Source of the DNA: Apostichopus japonicus
Lineage: Eukaryota > Echinodermata > Holothuroidea > Aspidochirotida > Stichopodidae
Assembly (NCBI RefSeq): GCF_037975245.1
Contig: NC_092568.1
Span: 10,133,501-10,197,500 of the forward strand
Direction of reading: 5' to 3'
DNA: 64,000 nucleotides
Part shown: one piece after another, positions 25,942-38,235 of the stretch
How positions within the stretch are numbered: the stretch's first letter is position 1
Layout: each line of letters starts with the position of its first letter
The notes under the pieces: model-generated
The model's database searches: none
What the model saw: the letters and a program-made list of their open reading frames with translations, nothing else
Told to the model about the DNA's origin: nothing
Translations under genes and position numbers: made by a program

Positions 25942-27828
25942 GCTCACCATGCTGACCTCACTGAGCATCCCTCTCAATACACTGTACAAGTATTACAGCC
26001 ACAAGGTCATTTTAAAATAGTGTCAACAATCTACTTCCCCCATCCCTCTCTACCTAATTGTACAATCACTGACCCACTTTCCAGGTGTCCTGGTACTTAA
26101 TTGAATTAATGCCTCCATATGTAAAAAACAAAACAAAAACAAGTTAACAATTAATGTAAATTGCAAGTTGTTTACATTACTAGTCCCTACCTACACAGAA
26201 AACCTACTTCCCAAAGCAATGTACTTTGCTATGCCAAGAACCAAGTATTACTGTAATGTCCAGTTTGCTCATTGATCACAACAACTCTCCTACAGAGAGA
26301 CCAAAGCAGAACATCTCCACAAATCCACTCAAGCATGTGGTAACACACACCGCATGACCTTCTTTGTCTCGAAAGCTCATTCATGGTGCGTGCGGTGTAG
26401 ATCCACTGTTCAATTCTCACGAAGAAAAGGAATTGGCTCGGTGCCAAGAGCAAGAAACATGCGCTGCTGACTTGAATACACTGTGAAGAAACCAATTACG
26501 CACAGCAAATCTCGTAACATTCATCGTTGGCAAAGTCGGGGTCTCCAAACTTTTCCATGATCTGCATTTCTCACAGAGTGTGACACTTTCAGCCCATGAG
26601 ATGAACTTATGAACCCATCAAGATGGAAGAACAACATTTGATGGCAGCTTGCCAATACGGGTGAATGACCATCAAAACTAAATATACTTCCCCTTTGTTT
26701 CCTCAAATACACACAGCACGCAATGAGCAATCCAGTGTTTCTGACACAAAGCTTAAAAAAGGTGATGTCATCGACCCAAACTTATGACAAAATTCCAAGA
26801 AACAGATATTTTTTCTTAAAATTTTAACTACTGTATGTAGGGTTTTTCTAATTAAAGAACAAATAGAAAAAAAAAAAAATCAGAAACATATTTGGAAAGT
26901 TAAACCTGAGTTCATTAACCTCCTACTGTAACTCACCACTGAATTAAAATGGTAAACATTAGCTGAAAATCTATTAAAGCCATCAGTATTGAAATTCCCC
27001 TAAAAGTGCAGGTCGACTTTTCTGTGTAGAGTTAGATTCCGCACGGTTTTGTGTACAGTAGACCTGTAAATAGCACACTGTACGTAACGATGCCATCCAT
27101 ACGGTATGTAATGTTACACTATCAAGCAGTTTTAGAATGTTTATTTTTTTCATCATGTAGTTCAATCTTTTATCATAGTTTTAAAATGTGTAATAGTAAG
27201 TTGGCCTGATGCTTCGATCCTAGCAGGATCTAGTTTTAAAATAAACAGAATAATCTTCTGTGATGCCTTCTTCTACTTGGCCGATTAAACATACTGGAAA
27301 TTTTTTAGGGTTAATCATTTCAATTAATCTGGAATGAACATGGATTACAGATACCAACTTTGTTGATGGGGGAGTGGGAGTAGTGGGAATCAACAATTTA
27401 ACGGCTGCAGTTCTGAACGGGACAGATTTCAGAGATGCTATTCCGGGCACAGACCAGGGGGTTGCAGAGAAAAGCTACCAAACAAATTTGTGGTGAAAGC
27501 TCTGAATTTTGAAAACTTTCTTAAAAACATACCATTCCTAAAAATACCATGCTTCAGAAAACCAGGAAGATGACGAAAGCTGGATTACACTACGAGGGCA
27601 CAATTTTCCCCCCGACATCATGGACTATGTATGCTTTTGAAATTTTCCGAAACCATTAACCATTCTAAATACTTAATCAACGACAGATCGTGCCACCGTG
27701 GACGGCGAAAAAAATTTCCGATGGCAGAAAAACGCAAATACGAGAGGGCGGGGAACGATGATACTCATATAGTTTGAGTGCTATTTAATTAGGAAAACAA
27801 TTTTTGAAAATAAAGGTGACTGCCTTAC

Positions 27829-28450
27829 CCTGTTGAACTAAGCGCTGACGCAGTCTTAGATCCTGAGAATGAGAATCTCCAAATTGCAGTTGGATGCGAG
27901 TCTCGAAAAATACTGGTGTGGCAGGAGGCGTTTGGGTTCCTATAGAACTGAAAAAGCGTGGCGCGGATCCGTAGCCCGAGGACATTGGCGAAACCGCCTC
28001 CCAGGATCCCATGGGCGAAAAGCGTCTCATGATAGAGGAGGAGGAACAATGGGAAGGAGTCACAAAGCTACAACCAGGCGATAGTGGACTTTGGCCCAAA
28101 GGCGACGGTATACTTATAGGGTCAGTACTGGTTGGACTACTGCTAGTTGCCCCCTGGGGTGATGAGGATTGCTGAGGGGATTCAAATATATCCCCTTCCT
28201 CCTCCTCCTCCTCTTCCTCCATCTCCTCCTCGGAGAGGATGATGTCCGAATCATCCGGTAAATATTCTATGTCCATTTCTTCTTCCTTCTGCATACTTGT
28301 TTGCCTCTCACCGTTCCTCCCATAGATATCGACTACAACGCGCTGTGTCCACTTGCCTCTCGATGACCACGCCCTCCGCCGTGGTGAGTAGGGTGACCCA
28401 GAGGCTGTAACTGACTGTTTCGTGGTCACACAGATATCAACTTCATTCAT
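27829..28450 (-). CDS. BCL2L11: Bim-like BH3-only protein, first coding exon (exon 1, N-terminal 207 residues)
   Basis: The first in-frame ATG is at 28450; the open frame extends upstream only through a GTG. An acceptor-like CTCTACCTGCACAG ends at 28468, so the exon probably starts at 28467 with a 5' UTR exon upstream. The donor CAGG|GTAAGG leaves one base (G), matching the next exon. Reading order: an acidic run of Glu (residues 74-85); a Ser/Pro-rich region with about ten SP or TP sites (91-155); MRRFSPM at 141; SSGYGS at 157-162; and GTQTPPATP at 171-179. Human BIM has the same order: MRR, SSGYFS (RSK sites and a beta-TrCP degron region) and STQTPSP, the LC8 dynein-light-chain motif that tethers BIM to microtubules. 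The order of these motifs, not overall identity, is what marks the protein as Bim-like rather than another BH3-only protein. BMF also carries a TQT motif but lacks SSGY. Confidence 0.85.
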
Positions 28451-28463
28451 AATACAACAGCAT
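28443..28463 (-). promoter_or_regulatory. Short upstream ORF overlapping the Bim-like start codon
   Basis: ATG at 28463 opens a six-codon frame ending in TGA at 28445-28443, past the main ATG at 28450. It lies within the proposed first coding exon, so a spliced transcript would carry it. An overlapping uORF of this kind usually lowers translation of the main frame. Confidence 0.4.
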
Positions 28464-30357
28464 GAATCTGTGCAGGTAGAGATGAGAGACAGAGAGTCGT
28501 GGGTGAGAACAACAGACACGGTAAATATCAGATTGTTTCAAAACAACTGTTGACAAGATAATCAAAGAACCTTGAGAGGGAAATATCTGACCTATTTTTG
28601 CTTTTGTAAAGAGAAGACCCTTATCAGACCTTGGAGATATTGATTGGTTTAAACACTATAGTATACAGTTCACCAGTTCTTTGGATTATAAGTTACAACT
28701 ACAGCCAATTGTCTTTGTCCCATTTTATCTTTGGGGGGGGGGGGAGGGGAAGCTTAGTGAATAAATTCTCCTATGGGAGGTGTCCACTATATTAAGGAGG
28801 TAGGGAGAAGGTGGGGCACCCATGCATGGGATTTATGGTTTAGTTTAATATCGATATTTGAGTCACATAGAAAACAGGAAAGGGCTCTTGAACTCCCATC
28901 TTCCCTACCCGAGTCATAAATATGTCGCAGCAAACTAACTATAACGTAAATTTCTATCACTTCAAGCTGCTTTGTTGTTCATCCATCTCCACGCAATGTC
29001 CAGGGTTTTCAAAATCTTCTGCATTTATGGTAATGAACTTCACATGCTACTCAGAAGTGTAAACAACTTACATGTATAGAATAAAAAGTAAGGAAAAAGA
29101 CCTTCACCTCTGATTGAAAGTAGATCACACAAATTGCAAATTCAAGTCTGGACATGTTTTTTTGCAGAATGAAAAGTGCAATTACAGAGGTTTCAAGTCA
29201 GTACAGAGAGGTCTCGATACGCTACTGTAACACTCACTATGCAGTATGAACAGACCATACGTACGCACACAGACTAGCTCAGAGATCAAGCCATTTGCAG
29301 TTCTCAACTTTAGCTTCATGCATTAACGAGGTCATTTGCCAAAGTGGGAACAATAATAACTTCCTGTATTGTTGTTTGTCTGTCTGTCAGTTAAATCATT
29401 CCCTGTTGAACAGTTGCCTGTGATATATATATACTGTAATATATGTCTGGATCAAAGTCTGCAGCAAAATGTGTGCTGAATGGGCAGCCTGCACAGCTTG
29501 AGTATTTTTAGATCTATACGCTGAAGACTGGATCATGCAAACTGACACAGGGGTATTGTTTACTATTCTGTACATAGTTGAATATTTCACTGTCTGAAAG
29601 AAGCAAACCTGTTCAGTAAGCTGTTATCTTAAACCAAAGACACATGTGTGGTTGTGAAGAAGGACAACTCCAATATACCCTCCCCCCTCCCTCCCCTCCC
29701 ACAGAGTTCAGACAAGCCTTGATAAATCCATTTGGGTGCAATCCTGATTTAACAGTCACAACACAGGGCTGCCCTTTTGTCAATTTGTGATGTCATATTG
29801 CCATCAGGAGGTGAAATACATAGTTGTGTACATATCTTAGACAGTGTATTGAAAGTATACAAGTAATGAGTAATTTCAGCACAAAGATGCTCGCCAGAAT
29901 GAACGAGTGATGAGGGTGGGGGACTAGAACATTTTGGAGTCTCGGAAGCAAAAATTACCTTAAAACTGACAAAATGTCTTTGCTAGCTAGACAGGATGGA
30001 AACAGGGACTAGACAAAGATGCTGTTCAAGTAAGCTGTTGGGTGTTCTGTAAGAGAATAGATTGCCAGATTTCTTAAGGACTAAGTTTTCTATGAAACTT
30101 TCAAATTGGTCAGCTACAAAAAGATTCAGAGCAAATATTCCATATTATCCCTTTTACTGATAATGCTGAGGTTTGAAAGCAAAAAAATAAAATATAAATA
30201 AATAAAAATATAAATGCATGATTCCTCAATTTAAGTCTTAAATGACCTTTCCAAGCTGACTACTGTGATCTTATGCATCATGATAGGATACATTTCAATT
30301 CATAATTTCTGCAATCATACACAACGTAAACAAATGTACTGAGTCATAATGACAGTA

Positions 30358-31012
30358 CATACAAATAGTGTTGCTACGATAATCGTTTTCAATATCGGTA
30401 TCGGCCGATATTTGCAATATCGGCAGCATATCGGTATCGGTAAAATTTTGCCTAATTGCCGATAACAGCAAACCGATATTGAACTTTTCTTTTTAACAGC
30501 ACTGCTACTTCTTTATACTTGCAATGATCTGTTAATCTGCCTAAGACGATCCATTTCTTTAGCGTCAGTTAAACTCAGATTCATTTTCGATTAATATCCA
30601 TGGAAAGCTGACCCTCCGTAACCTCTAAAAACATGTCTACGGCGCGCGAATATAACCAATGACCTTCGTGAACCTTGGCCTACACACAGCATTAGTGCAG
30701 CATATATACACTGTACTAACCATTCATTTTCTCAAAGGCCGTGAAAACCTTAAACATGATGTATAACTGCACAGTTCAGCAGTGTTGGAAAACCTTGTTC
30801 AATTTCCCGCGAACACAAAATACTGACAACTTTTTTTATTTAAATTGTCACGAAACTGATAAATTTAAAAAGGCTCACATTTACTGCGTCCAGTTTATTT
30901 TGACTGATAAAAAATATCGGTATCGTATCGGTATCAGACCGATATTGGGATGATAATATCGGATAACGGCCAAAACCGATATTGGTGATATCGGCGCAAC
31001 ACTACATACAAA
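30358..31012. mobile_element. Non-autonomous hAT element with 8-bp target-site duplication
   Basis: The element spans 30366-31004 (639 bp). It begins TAGTGTTGC and ends with the exact inverse GCAACACTA, and is flanked by perfect 8-bp direct repeats CATACAAA at 30358-30365 and 31005-31012. An 8-bp duplication with TAGTG-type ends is typical of hAT transposons. Inside each terminus are many copies of ATCGGTATCGG and its inverse within about 100 bases of the end. The middle has no transposase frame, so movement would have needed an enzyme supplied from elsewhere. Confidence 0.88.
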
Positions 31013-34000
31013 TATTTCGTGCCATATACCACATTCCTTATACATACCGTATACAGTATCACTACATATATTACTCAAATCCGCATGAATAATTTAACCT
31101 TGTCTTTCCTAAAAAATGATTATATTCTCAAACAAGAGAAGTGAATTATCCCTTTGTTATGCATGACGAATTCCTCACCTTTATTTACCAAAGGAGTCTA
31201 TTCACCCATGGTACATATCTACAAATTAACTACACAGCAGTCCCATAAACACTCTTTAAATAGCTGCAACCCATGTAGTGTTAGCCTGTTGTTTTAGTTA
31301 AGATATTATTACTCAGAGACAAAGTATGCCTATACATGTTACTTTACCAGGTGTGATATACTTTTATCACTGATCAAATTCCAAAAACCTATGTACAGCA
31401 GTTGTATAAATTGCCAGAAAATCAAACATTCTACACATTCCTGCCCTCTGTTATCAACATTCATCAATGACACAGATGTAGTAACGGGCGGCGGCGTTGC
31501 TTTAATTACGTTCCATTCAAACGTGACTGTCGTCCCACAATGTCGTTGCAAGACTATGTTGGATGGCAACACAGTACCGCATTCAGTTACAGTATGAATG
31601 ACAACTGTGAATGACATCAGGTATGACACATGAATATACTGTAGTGTGTACATTCAAAAATAAACAGTTAGTAAACCTTGTCTGCACAGAGCTATGACTC
31701 TTCCTTTATACACTAACGTTGACTAGTAAATTGCAGGTATATTAAAAATTAAAGATTATGGTGATGATCTGTTATGACCTCATTCATTGGCAACAAAAGA
31801 AGTGGATGTAAATTATTCATGCAAAGCTAATATTACAAAAAAAAGAAGAAAAAGTAATACAATAAACTGAACTAAATATTATCAAGAATATTGAGTGCAG
31901 TGTGTACAAGTATAGTTTTAAGTTCAAGGACATCAAAGCACAAGTTCATCACCATCGATTAATTTACCGTAAATAAAAGGTAAAAAAGCCGGGATGACTC
32001 TTTCCTGATTAGATTTGATAAAGACAGGACATTGCTTGTTTGCTCCAAGCTTTAAGAAACAGCAGGGGGGTCATGAGGGGAATGTCCATAGTCAGCCAAA
32101 ATGGGTGAATAGAAATCTATAAATAAGCCGTTCTGACATGATATATCAGTGTTAACAGTTTCCTCTTTGATTTGTTCATAAAATAAACATGTATACGGTG
32201 GCCAGTGAGTTACGAGTACTGATGCACCTTGTGGCCAGTTAGTTGTACGAACTGTGTGCTGTGGCTTAGAAGGTTGCCAGAAGTCAAAAGTACAATTCTT
32301 TGAAATAAAATATTTAGTCCTTGAAATTTGAGGCTATGTATCTATGCCCCTCCAAAAGGAAGACCCCCCCAGAAAGCATGATTTTCTGTACCTATCATAA
32401 CCACAGCATAACTAGTTTTCATCAGAAAAATACAATTGATCTGCTTCCATAAATCACTGCAGTAACCGATATGTGGTTAAATTCAGGAAATTGCCAATTC
32501 GAACTTGTTTTTATCTAGTAACTTTTGTTAAAGCACTTGCACATTTTAGCAAACTGTGGCTAAATTGTAGGCTCATTATTTCAATTTTTTAAGTCTTTTT
32601 TGGGTTGTTCTGCTTCGCAAAAACCAAGAATAATTAGTGTCCACAATTCAAACTTTTGTGTTGATCAAAGGCAATGTCCAGCTTCTTGAGTCATGAAAAG
32701 CTTATAATCTTTTAGAAAGGGTCAAACATAGTGTGAGGACATTCCTGTCCTGAGATTCAGAGTTATATTAAACCTGATGTTCCCTATAATTGTTCATGAG
32801 TAAGTGATGTTGACACAAGCCCAACCATGTAGAGGTTACGATAGTTTCTTGTTTTGGGCGTGTAGGTATCTACTTTTCTTTATCGCCCAAAATATTTTGT
32901 TAATATTTTATATCCATTCACCAGATCAAAATATAAAACTTCAATCCGACACACAGTGCATTTAGAATCATGACAAAGTAGTGTTTGAGAAAACAAATGT
33001 GTCACTCTTTATGCTACTCTCATGTTACATTCAAAACATCATGACAAATATGTGTAGATTACATATCTCTCAATATTAACAAAAACCATAGAAGGAAATG
33101 ATTTGCCCAATCAAGCAGTATATAAAATAACCTTTTCAATGTAAGTGATTAGTCACAAGTAGGATGATGAATGATTATAGCTCATCAGATGAAAATCAGG
33201 AAGCTAGTTAAATATTAAACCATGAAAAATTCAAACCATCCAATTCAAAATGGATACCTATATATGTCCAAAGATGAGTCATGTTGAGTGCAGATTGCAC
33301 CAGTGGGGCTGCTAGATTAGTCAATTAACTTACAAACTAAAACATACTTAAAAACAAAAACAAACTTAAAAGCGCATGTCAATTCCTGTGACCACATTAA
33401 CATACTGTAGCTCATTAAATCTTGGCTGTTTTGTTTTCCACACTAAGAGTACATAACAGGAAGCTAATTATAGCAACCAATTCAACACCCTACCCCACCC
33501 ATCGTCTCTCCCGGCCCCCCCTCAAGTTTCTCGGCCTTTTAACATATAATTTCTGTTTTTCTATTAATCGGCTTCTTCCTTCCCAAGAAACTTTAGACCA
33601 ACGGCTAGACAATGAGTATTCTCGCTGCTTGTTGAGTTTTACATTCATGCCAAAACATACTTATTTAGCAAAAACAGTGTAATGTTACTCATGAGGTACT
33701 ATAGCTGATTCCCTTTAAATGTGCAGGGTTTTAAGGGATAATTGGTCTCGTTATGTTAATTTGTACTTCTTGCCACTTCAAAAGGAGGAAACTTAACAGT
33801 TCGATGCTGTTTGATGCAACAGTCCCTTAACAATGGGGATCTCCAGAATTGGCCTATATCAAGGGAGGACGATGTGACATCGATCCTTGCTAGTTCCTTG
33901 AGAGAAACTTGACAAGGTGCTGTAACTGACATCACTGAGAACTCTCAAAACTGAGAAATCTCTGGCGGACACTTCTGTGTAAGTACCTGCACAATCACTA

Positions 34001-34965
34001 ATTCACACACAGCGCTCATTGCTGGCACATTTTAGCATTGTTTTGGCAGCTTCGTACACGTCTGCTCGTTAACCAATCAGAAAGCTCCTTTTTGGTAGTT
34101 TCAATCACGTCCGCTAAATTGAGTTTACAGTTTTTGAGAGGCAGCAAAATTGTATCCAAGCCTCCAAAATGGAATATACCGGACGTATACCTGCAACTCT
34201 TCTCGTGAGTAATGCAGGCGAGATCACTTTAATCATATCTTCACAACTAGCACATAGATTGAGATACCTTACAGTGCTATACAAAATCTATGCAGATCTG
34301 TAAACAGGATTAGATCCACTAGCATTACCACACAAGAGCCGTCTCTATGGCACTGTTACAACAGATATTAACAGCGCCTAGCTCTGCAGAGATGTTGAAG
34401 ATCACCACTACAGACCAAATGCAAAACCTGTTGCTTTATGCATTCTGTTTGGATTACCACCAACAGTTTCTTGTTTGCAACTAAAGATTGCAGTAAACAA
34501 CAACTTTGAGGGGGCAAGGAAGACCTGTACAGTACACCACAGAGACTGTCTGAAGGCCCGGATCAAATTTTTGAAACCTGATTCGTGGCCGCCAGACTTT
34601 GTTATGACTGCAAACTACGGTTCTTTCAGACAGGTGATATCGAATTTAAATCCTGATCCTCCATTGTGATGAGCCCTGTTTGTTGGAAGGATAACAGGAT
34701 GCACGGTGTTGTTTTTACTGCTCCCATCTTGCAAGTGACTATGACAAAGTGTATTGACATCGATTGTGTTAGGAGTAAAGGAGAGTTGTTATGACTAGAC
34801 AGTATGGTTTCTGGGGACCAAATCCATCCATCAACAGATTCCAACATTTCCTGTTTCATACATGCAAATGCTCCATGGAATAACATTTCTAGTATCTCCC
34901 ATCACACAATGCAATTGCAATATGGTTGGATTGCTATTCAAATCAACATGATGATATACTGTATT

Positions 34966-35216
34966 TAACTGTTCCTAAACCACGCTTGAAGACCTATGGT
35001 TACAGAAGCTTTGAACACTCTGGCTCTTTATCTCTGGAACAAGTTACCAGATCACATTCGAACATGCCATAAACTTTCTACATTCAAAAGTCTACTTAAC
35101 ACCCATTTTTTCACTTGTTCTTTTGTAAATTAATTTACTTTCTTTGTAAAGCGCCTTGAGCAGTGACTTTTGTCTAATGATTTGGCGCTATATTAGTCTC
35201 ATTTATTATTATTATA
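34966..35216 (+). mobile_element. CR1/L2-type retrotransposon 3' fragment, frameshifted
   Basis: The 3' end of a reverse transcriptase frame is visible: VPKPRLKTYGYRSF from 34971, then after a one-base shift LWNKLPDHIRTCHKL and a SFKSLL-like stretch to a stop at about 35130. This is the conserved C-terminal pattern of CR1/L2-class elements. The tail follows: AAAGCGCCTTGAGCAGTGAC, GGCGCTATATTAGT and TTATTATTATTA. The insertion is 5'-truncated and dead. Confidence 0.75.
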
Positions 35217-35344
35217 CAGTATAGCAGCACTGTTTTTTTTAAAATTTACACAGGAACCATAATGTTTTTTTTTTAAATGAGAGATGATACAGAGCCCTCA
35301 AATCTGTTTCACACGAGTTGAATACTAAATTATTTCCTGGCATC

Positions 35345-35453
35345 TTAAGTACCATCTTTTCACTTGTTCTATTGGCTTTCTTTGTAAAGCGCCGTGAGCA
35401 GTGACTTTTGTCTACTGATTTGGTGCTATATAAGTCTCATTTATTATTATTCT
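35345..35453 (+). mobile_element. Second CR1/L2-type 3' tail, same family
   Basis: It repeats TTTGTAAAGCGCC-TGAGCAGTGA and TATAAGTCTCATTTATTATT from the tail ending at 35216, with few differences. Only the 3' end remains. The two pieces may be separate insertions or a local duplication. Confidence 0.72.
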
Positions 35454-38235
35454 TAAAATAAAACTGTTGCATAATGGATTCATCAGAAACTGATTTATGA
35501 AAAAGTAGCTAAATTTTCTTATAGTGACTGAGGGACAAAATGTTATCTGGACAAAATAGTCGGTTGTCCTACAGAAGGCTATTGTTAGAGAGTACGTTCC
35601 CCTTTTTAAACTCCAGGAACTGTCTACAGTTCCCTGGCCCCTTGGATGACATGGTGGGTAGTACTTTTGACCGTCTCACGAGAATGAATTCGTCACGAAC
35701 TACCGGACATGGCTGAATCTCAAGTACTGTACCGTTCAGCTATGATAAACACTGAGATGCAACATGAAATTACTGCACTTACTAATAATATATATATATA
35801 GGTACTCCTTAAATTCAAAAATATTGATTTTCGACATTGCAGCTGCACCCTTCCCGACTTTCCACCAAATTCCACTGGAAGGAATATTATATTGTTAAAA
35901 GTTTCCTATAGATGACCAAACTGTAACCAATAATAGATCACTAATTTACCGACCCCTGTCGGTGCAAACAGGTAGAGTGGGATCAAACTGAGAGGTTTTT
36001 TATTTTCTATTTTACAGGTTTTGGTAAATAGTCAGAGATTGATATTTAACCAAAAACAGATAAGCTGTTTAAAAATAAGCCCACTTGAACTATATATGAT
36101 GGGATGATGCCGACCGCTAACCGGTGTAGCTGCAGCTATAGTGTAGGCCACACAAATTTTGATTCCTACAACCATACAGTAACACAGAATCAAATATTTT
36201 TACATGGCAGGGACTAAGTTTAGAGTTGATAATTAGCTTATATCGTATAAACAGTGAAAACACTACAATCCTGTTTACAAAGGCTGCTAGGCACCTTTGC
36301 AAACAATTATCTACGTAGCATATTAACACGGGCCCACTTGCACGGCTTATTACAATATATCCTTTACGAGACAAAATGAAAATCTTGTGCATGGCTTATA
36401 ATACAAAAAACTCACCCCATAAAATCCATGTACAGCATAAACCAACAGTTGGAGCGAATTTTAAAGATAAAAAAGAAAGAAGTTCAACTACTCATACAGG
36501 TTTATGTAGACCCCTCTGGTTACTACGATGTGCCACACGCTGGAATGGGAAAAGTACGTGATCACAGTATACACCGTCCAATATGTAAGGTTGAACGACC
36601 AAGAAATTATACATATATATTTAGCTGTTAAATCGAGAAAATACCTCACGGATTGGTACTGCCAGATAACAATGCAGAAATGCCCAGTATGCAACTCAGC
36701 TCCTGCAAGTGCCACAAATAAACTGTTTATAACCAACAAAAGATCCTTCTTTATCTCTTACTTATTGTCCAGAGTAAATCTTCTACCAACGACCTTAGAA
36801 CACCTTCCAGTGAATAGGATAGAACACACTTAGAATTGTACTTCCCAAAATCTCAACAATGAACTGATTTTCCAGCTTGCAAAGGCCGGGTTTGATCTGT
36901 GTTGCAAAGAATTTCCTGTGCTAACTGGCCTGAGCCAAGTAGCACCCTTTGTACCTGTGCATATATACTTACCACATAACACTGATGACAAACAGCAGGT
37001 ATATATGCATATTCATATCACCAATCCACCAATCACACAAGAGCAAAGTTACTACAGTTCACTGATTCTTCTGAATCGGAGCCAAGTTAGTGTTTTGATG
37101 TTTTTATTTTGGGCAATGGCAAGCTCGATGAGTATATCTTCAACCGCTTTGTTTCCAATTTTGAAATAATTTTCGTGAGATGTGACTTCAAAACAACTTA
37201 GTGAAAACAAATCCGAAGTGGTACTACCTGAAATGATCGCCTTTTTTGTCCCTCCTCGTCTTGGCTTCACTTCAAAGTCTCAAATGGTAAAAAAAAAACT
37301 ATGTCAATTCACAAGTGTGTTATAGTGATTGAAAGGCAAATTGAGGAACTTTCAGAAATATGAATGGACAAATCATGTGACATCCAACTGAATGAAATGT
37401 TCCGCCAGCATGTCTTTCAAGTTTCAACTGATGGGGGAAACGCGCTGAGTCACTGCTGCGAACTATTGAACTTTGAAGAGTTAGGCGTGAGCTCTTTCTC
37501 TTGCATATACCTGGCAAAATGTTAGTAGAGTATTATAAAATTATCGCTCCAGGCGGATAATATCAATGAAATGGGAGAACTGCAGAGTGATGCATTGGAG
37601 AGCTTTGTCCCAGGAGATAATTATTATTATTATTATGAGTTTGTATCTCAAGACCAAAGGCCCCCTACCTGGAAAGGTATGGGGGTAGGGGGGGGGGGAC
37701 TGATTTCAGTTTTATACCATCAAACTTCCAAAGGTAGCTTATGCATAATCGACAAAGAAAAGTGATGTGCACAACCAACAGGCTGAAAACGTAACTTATA
37801 GGTGGAATCATTTAATGTAAAAAACTTCCGGAAGGATACAAAATATCCACGTTAAATGACTGCTATATTAATTGGTTCCGAGCCAATTATAAGTGCAAGC
37901 TAACCTTTCAACAAAGTGTACAGGTGATGTGAAATTAAGGAAAGGTTTCTCCTTGACAACTACATTAAACAGTGATTCTATCGCTGCTGTTTTCTTCTTT
38001 CAAGCTAGCTATAAAAATAAAGTACGAATAAAATGCTATTCAAATGGAGGTTCTTATTTTTGTGATGTTCTTAAATGACAGAATTAGAAAAATTTGAATA
38101 CAGACTGTATAGAGTACTTTGATTCCAGGGATGCCTTGCTTGGCACAAGAAGGAATGGTTTGGTATGAAGGCTGCGATTACTCAAATTTATCACATGGAG
38201 GATGACATACAACACATGATATATGCATAATTGAT

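Larger units (their letters stand above)
12810..27828 (-). other. Intron 1 of the Bim-like gene (about 15 kb)
   Basis: A phase 1 intron with donor CAGG|GTAAGG and acceptor CCCAATAG. It is mostly AT-rich repeat-derived DNA: SINE pieces, a CR1/L2-type tail, a hAT-like element, a 28-bp minisatellite, two local duplications and an A22 run (24831-24852). No further exon with matching phase and recognisable content was found, although a short alternative exon cannot be excluded by eye. Confidence 0.65.

Noticed and set aside
27220-27450. 76-codon minus-strand frame as an extra Bim-like exon
   Set aside because: The direct phase match between 27829 and 12809 needs no exon here, and no motif is visible.
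28451-28519. N-terminal extension of the Bim-like protein to 28519
   Set aside because: The codon there is GTG, no ATG lies upstream in frame, and a clear acceptor (CTACCTGCACAG) ends at 28468.
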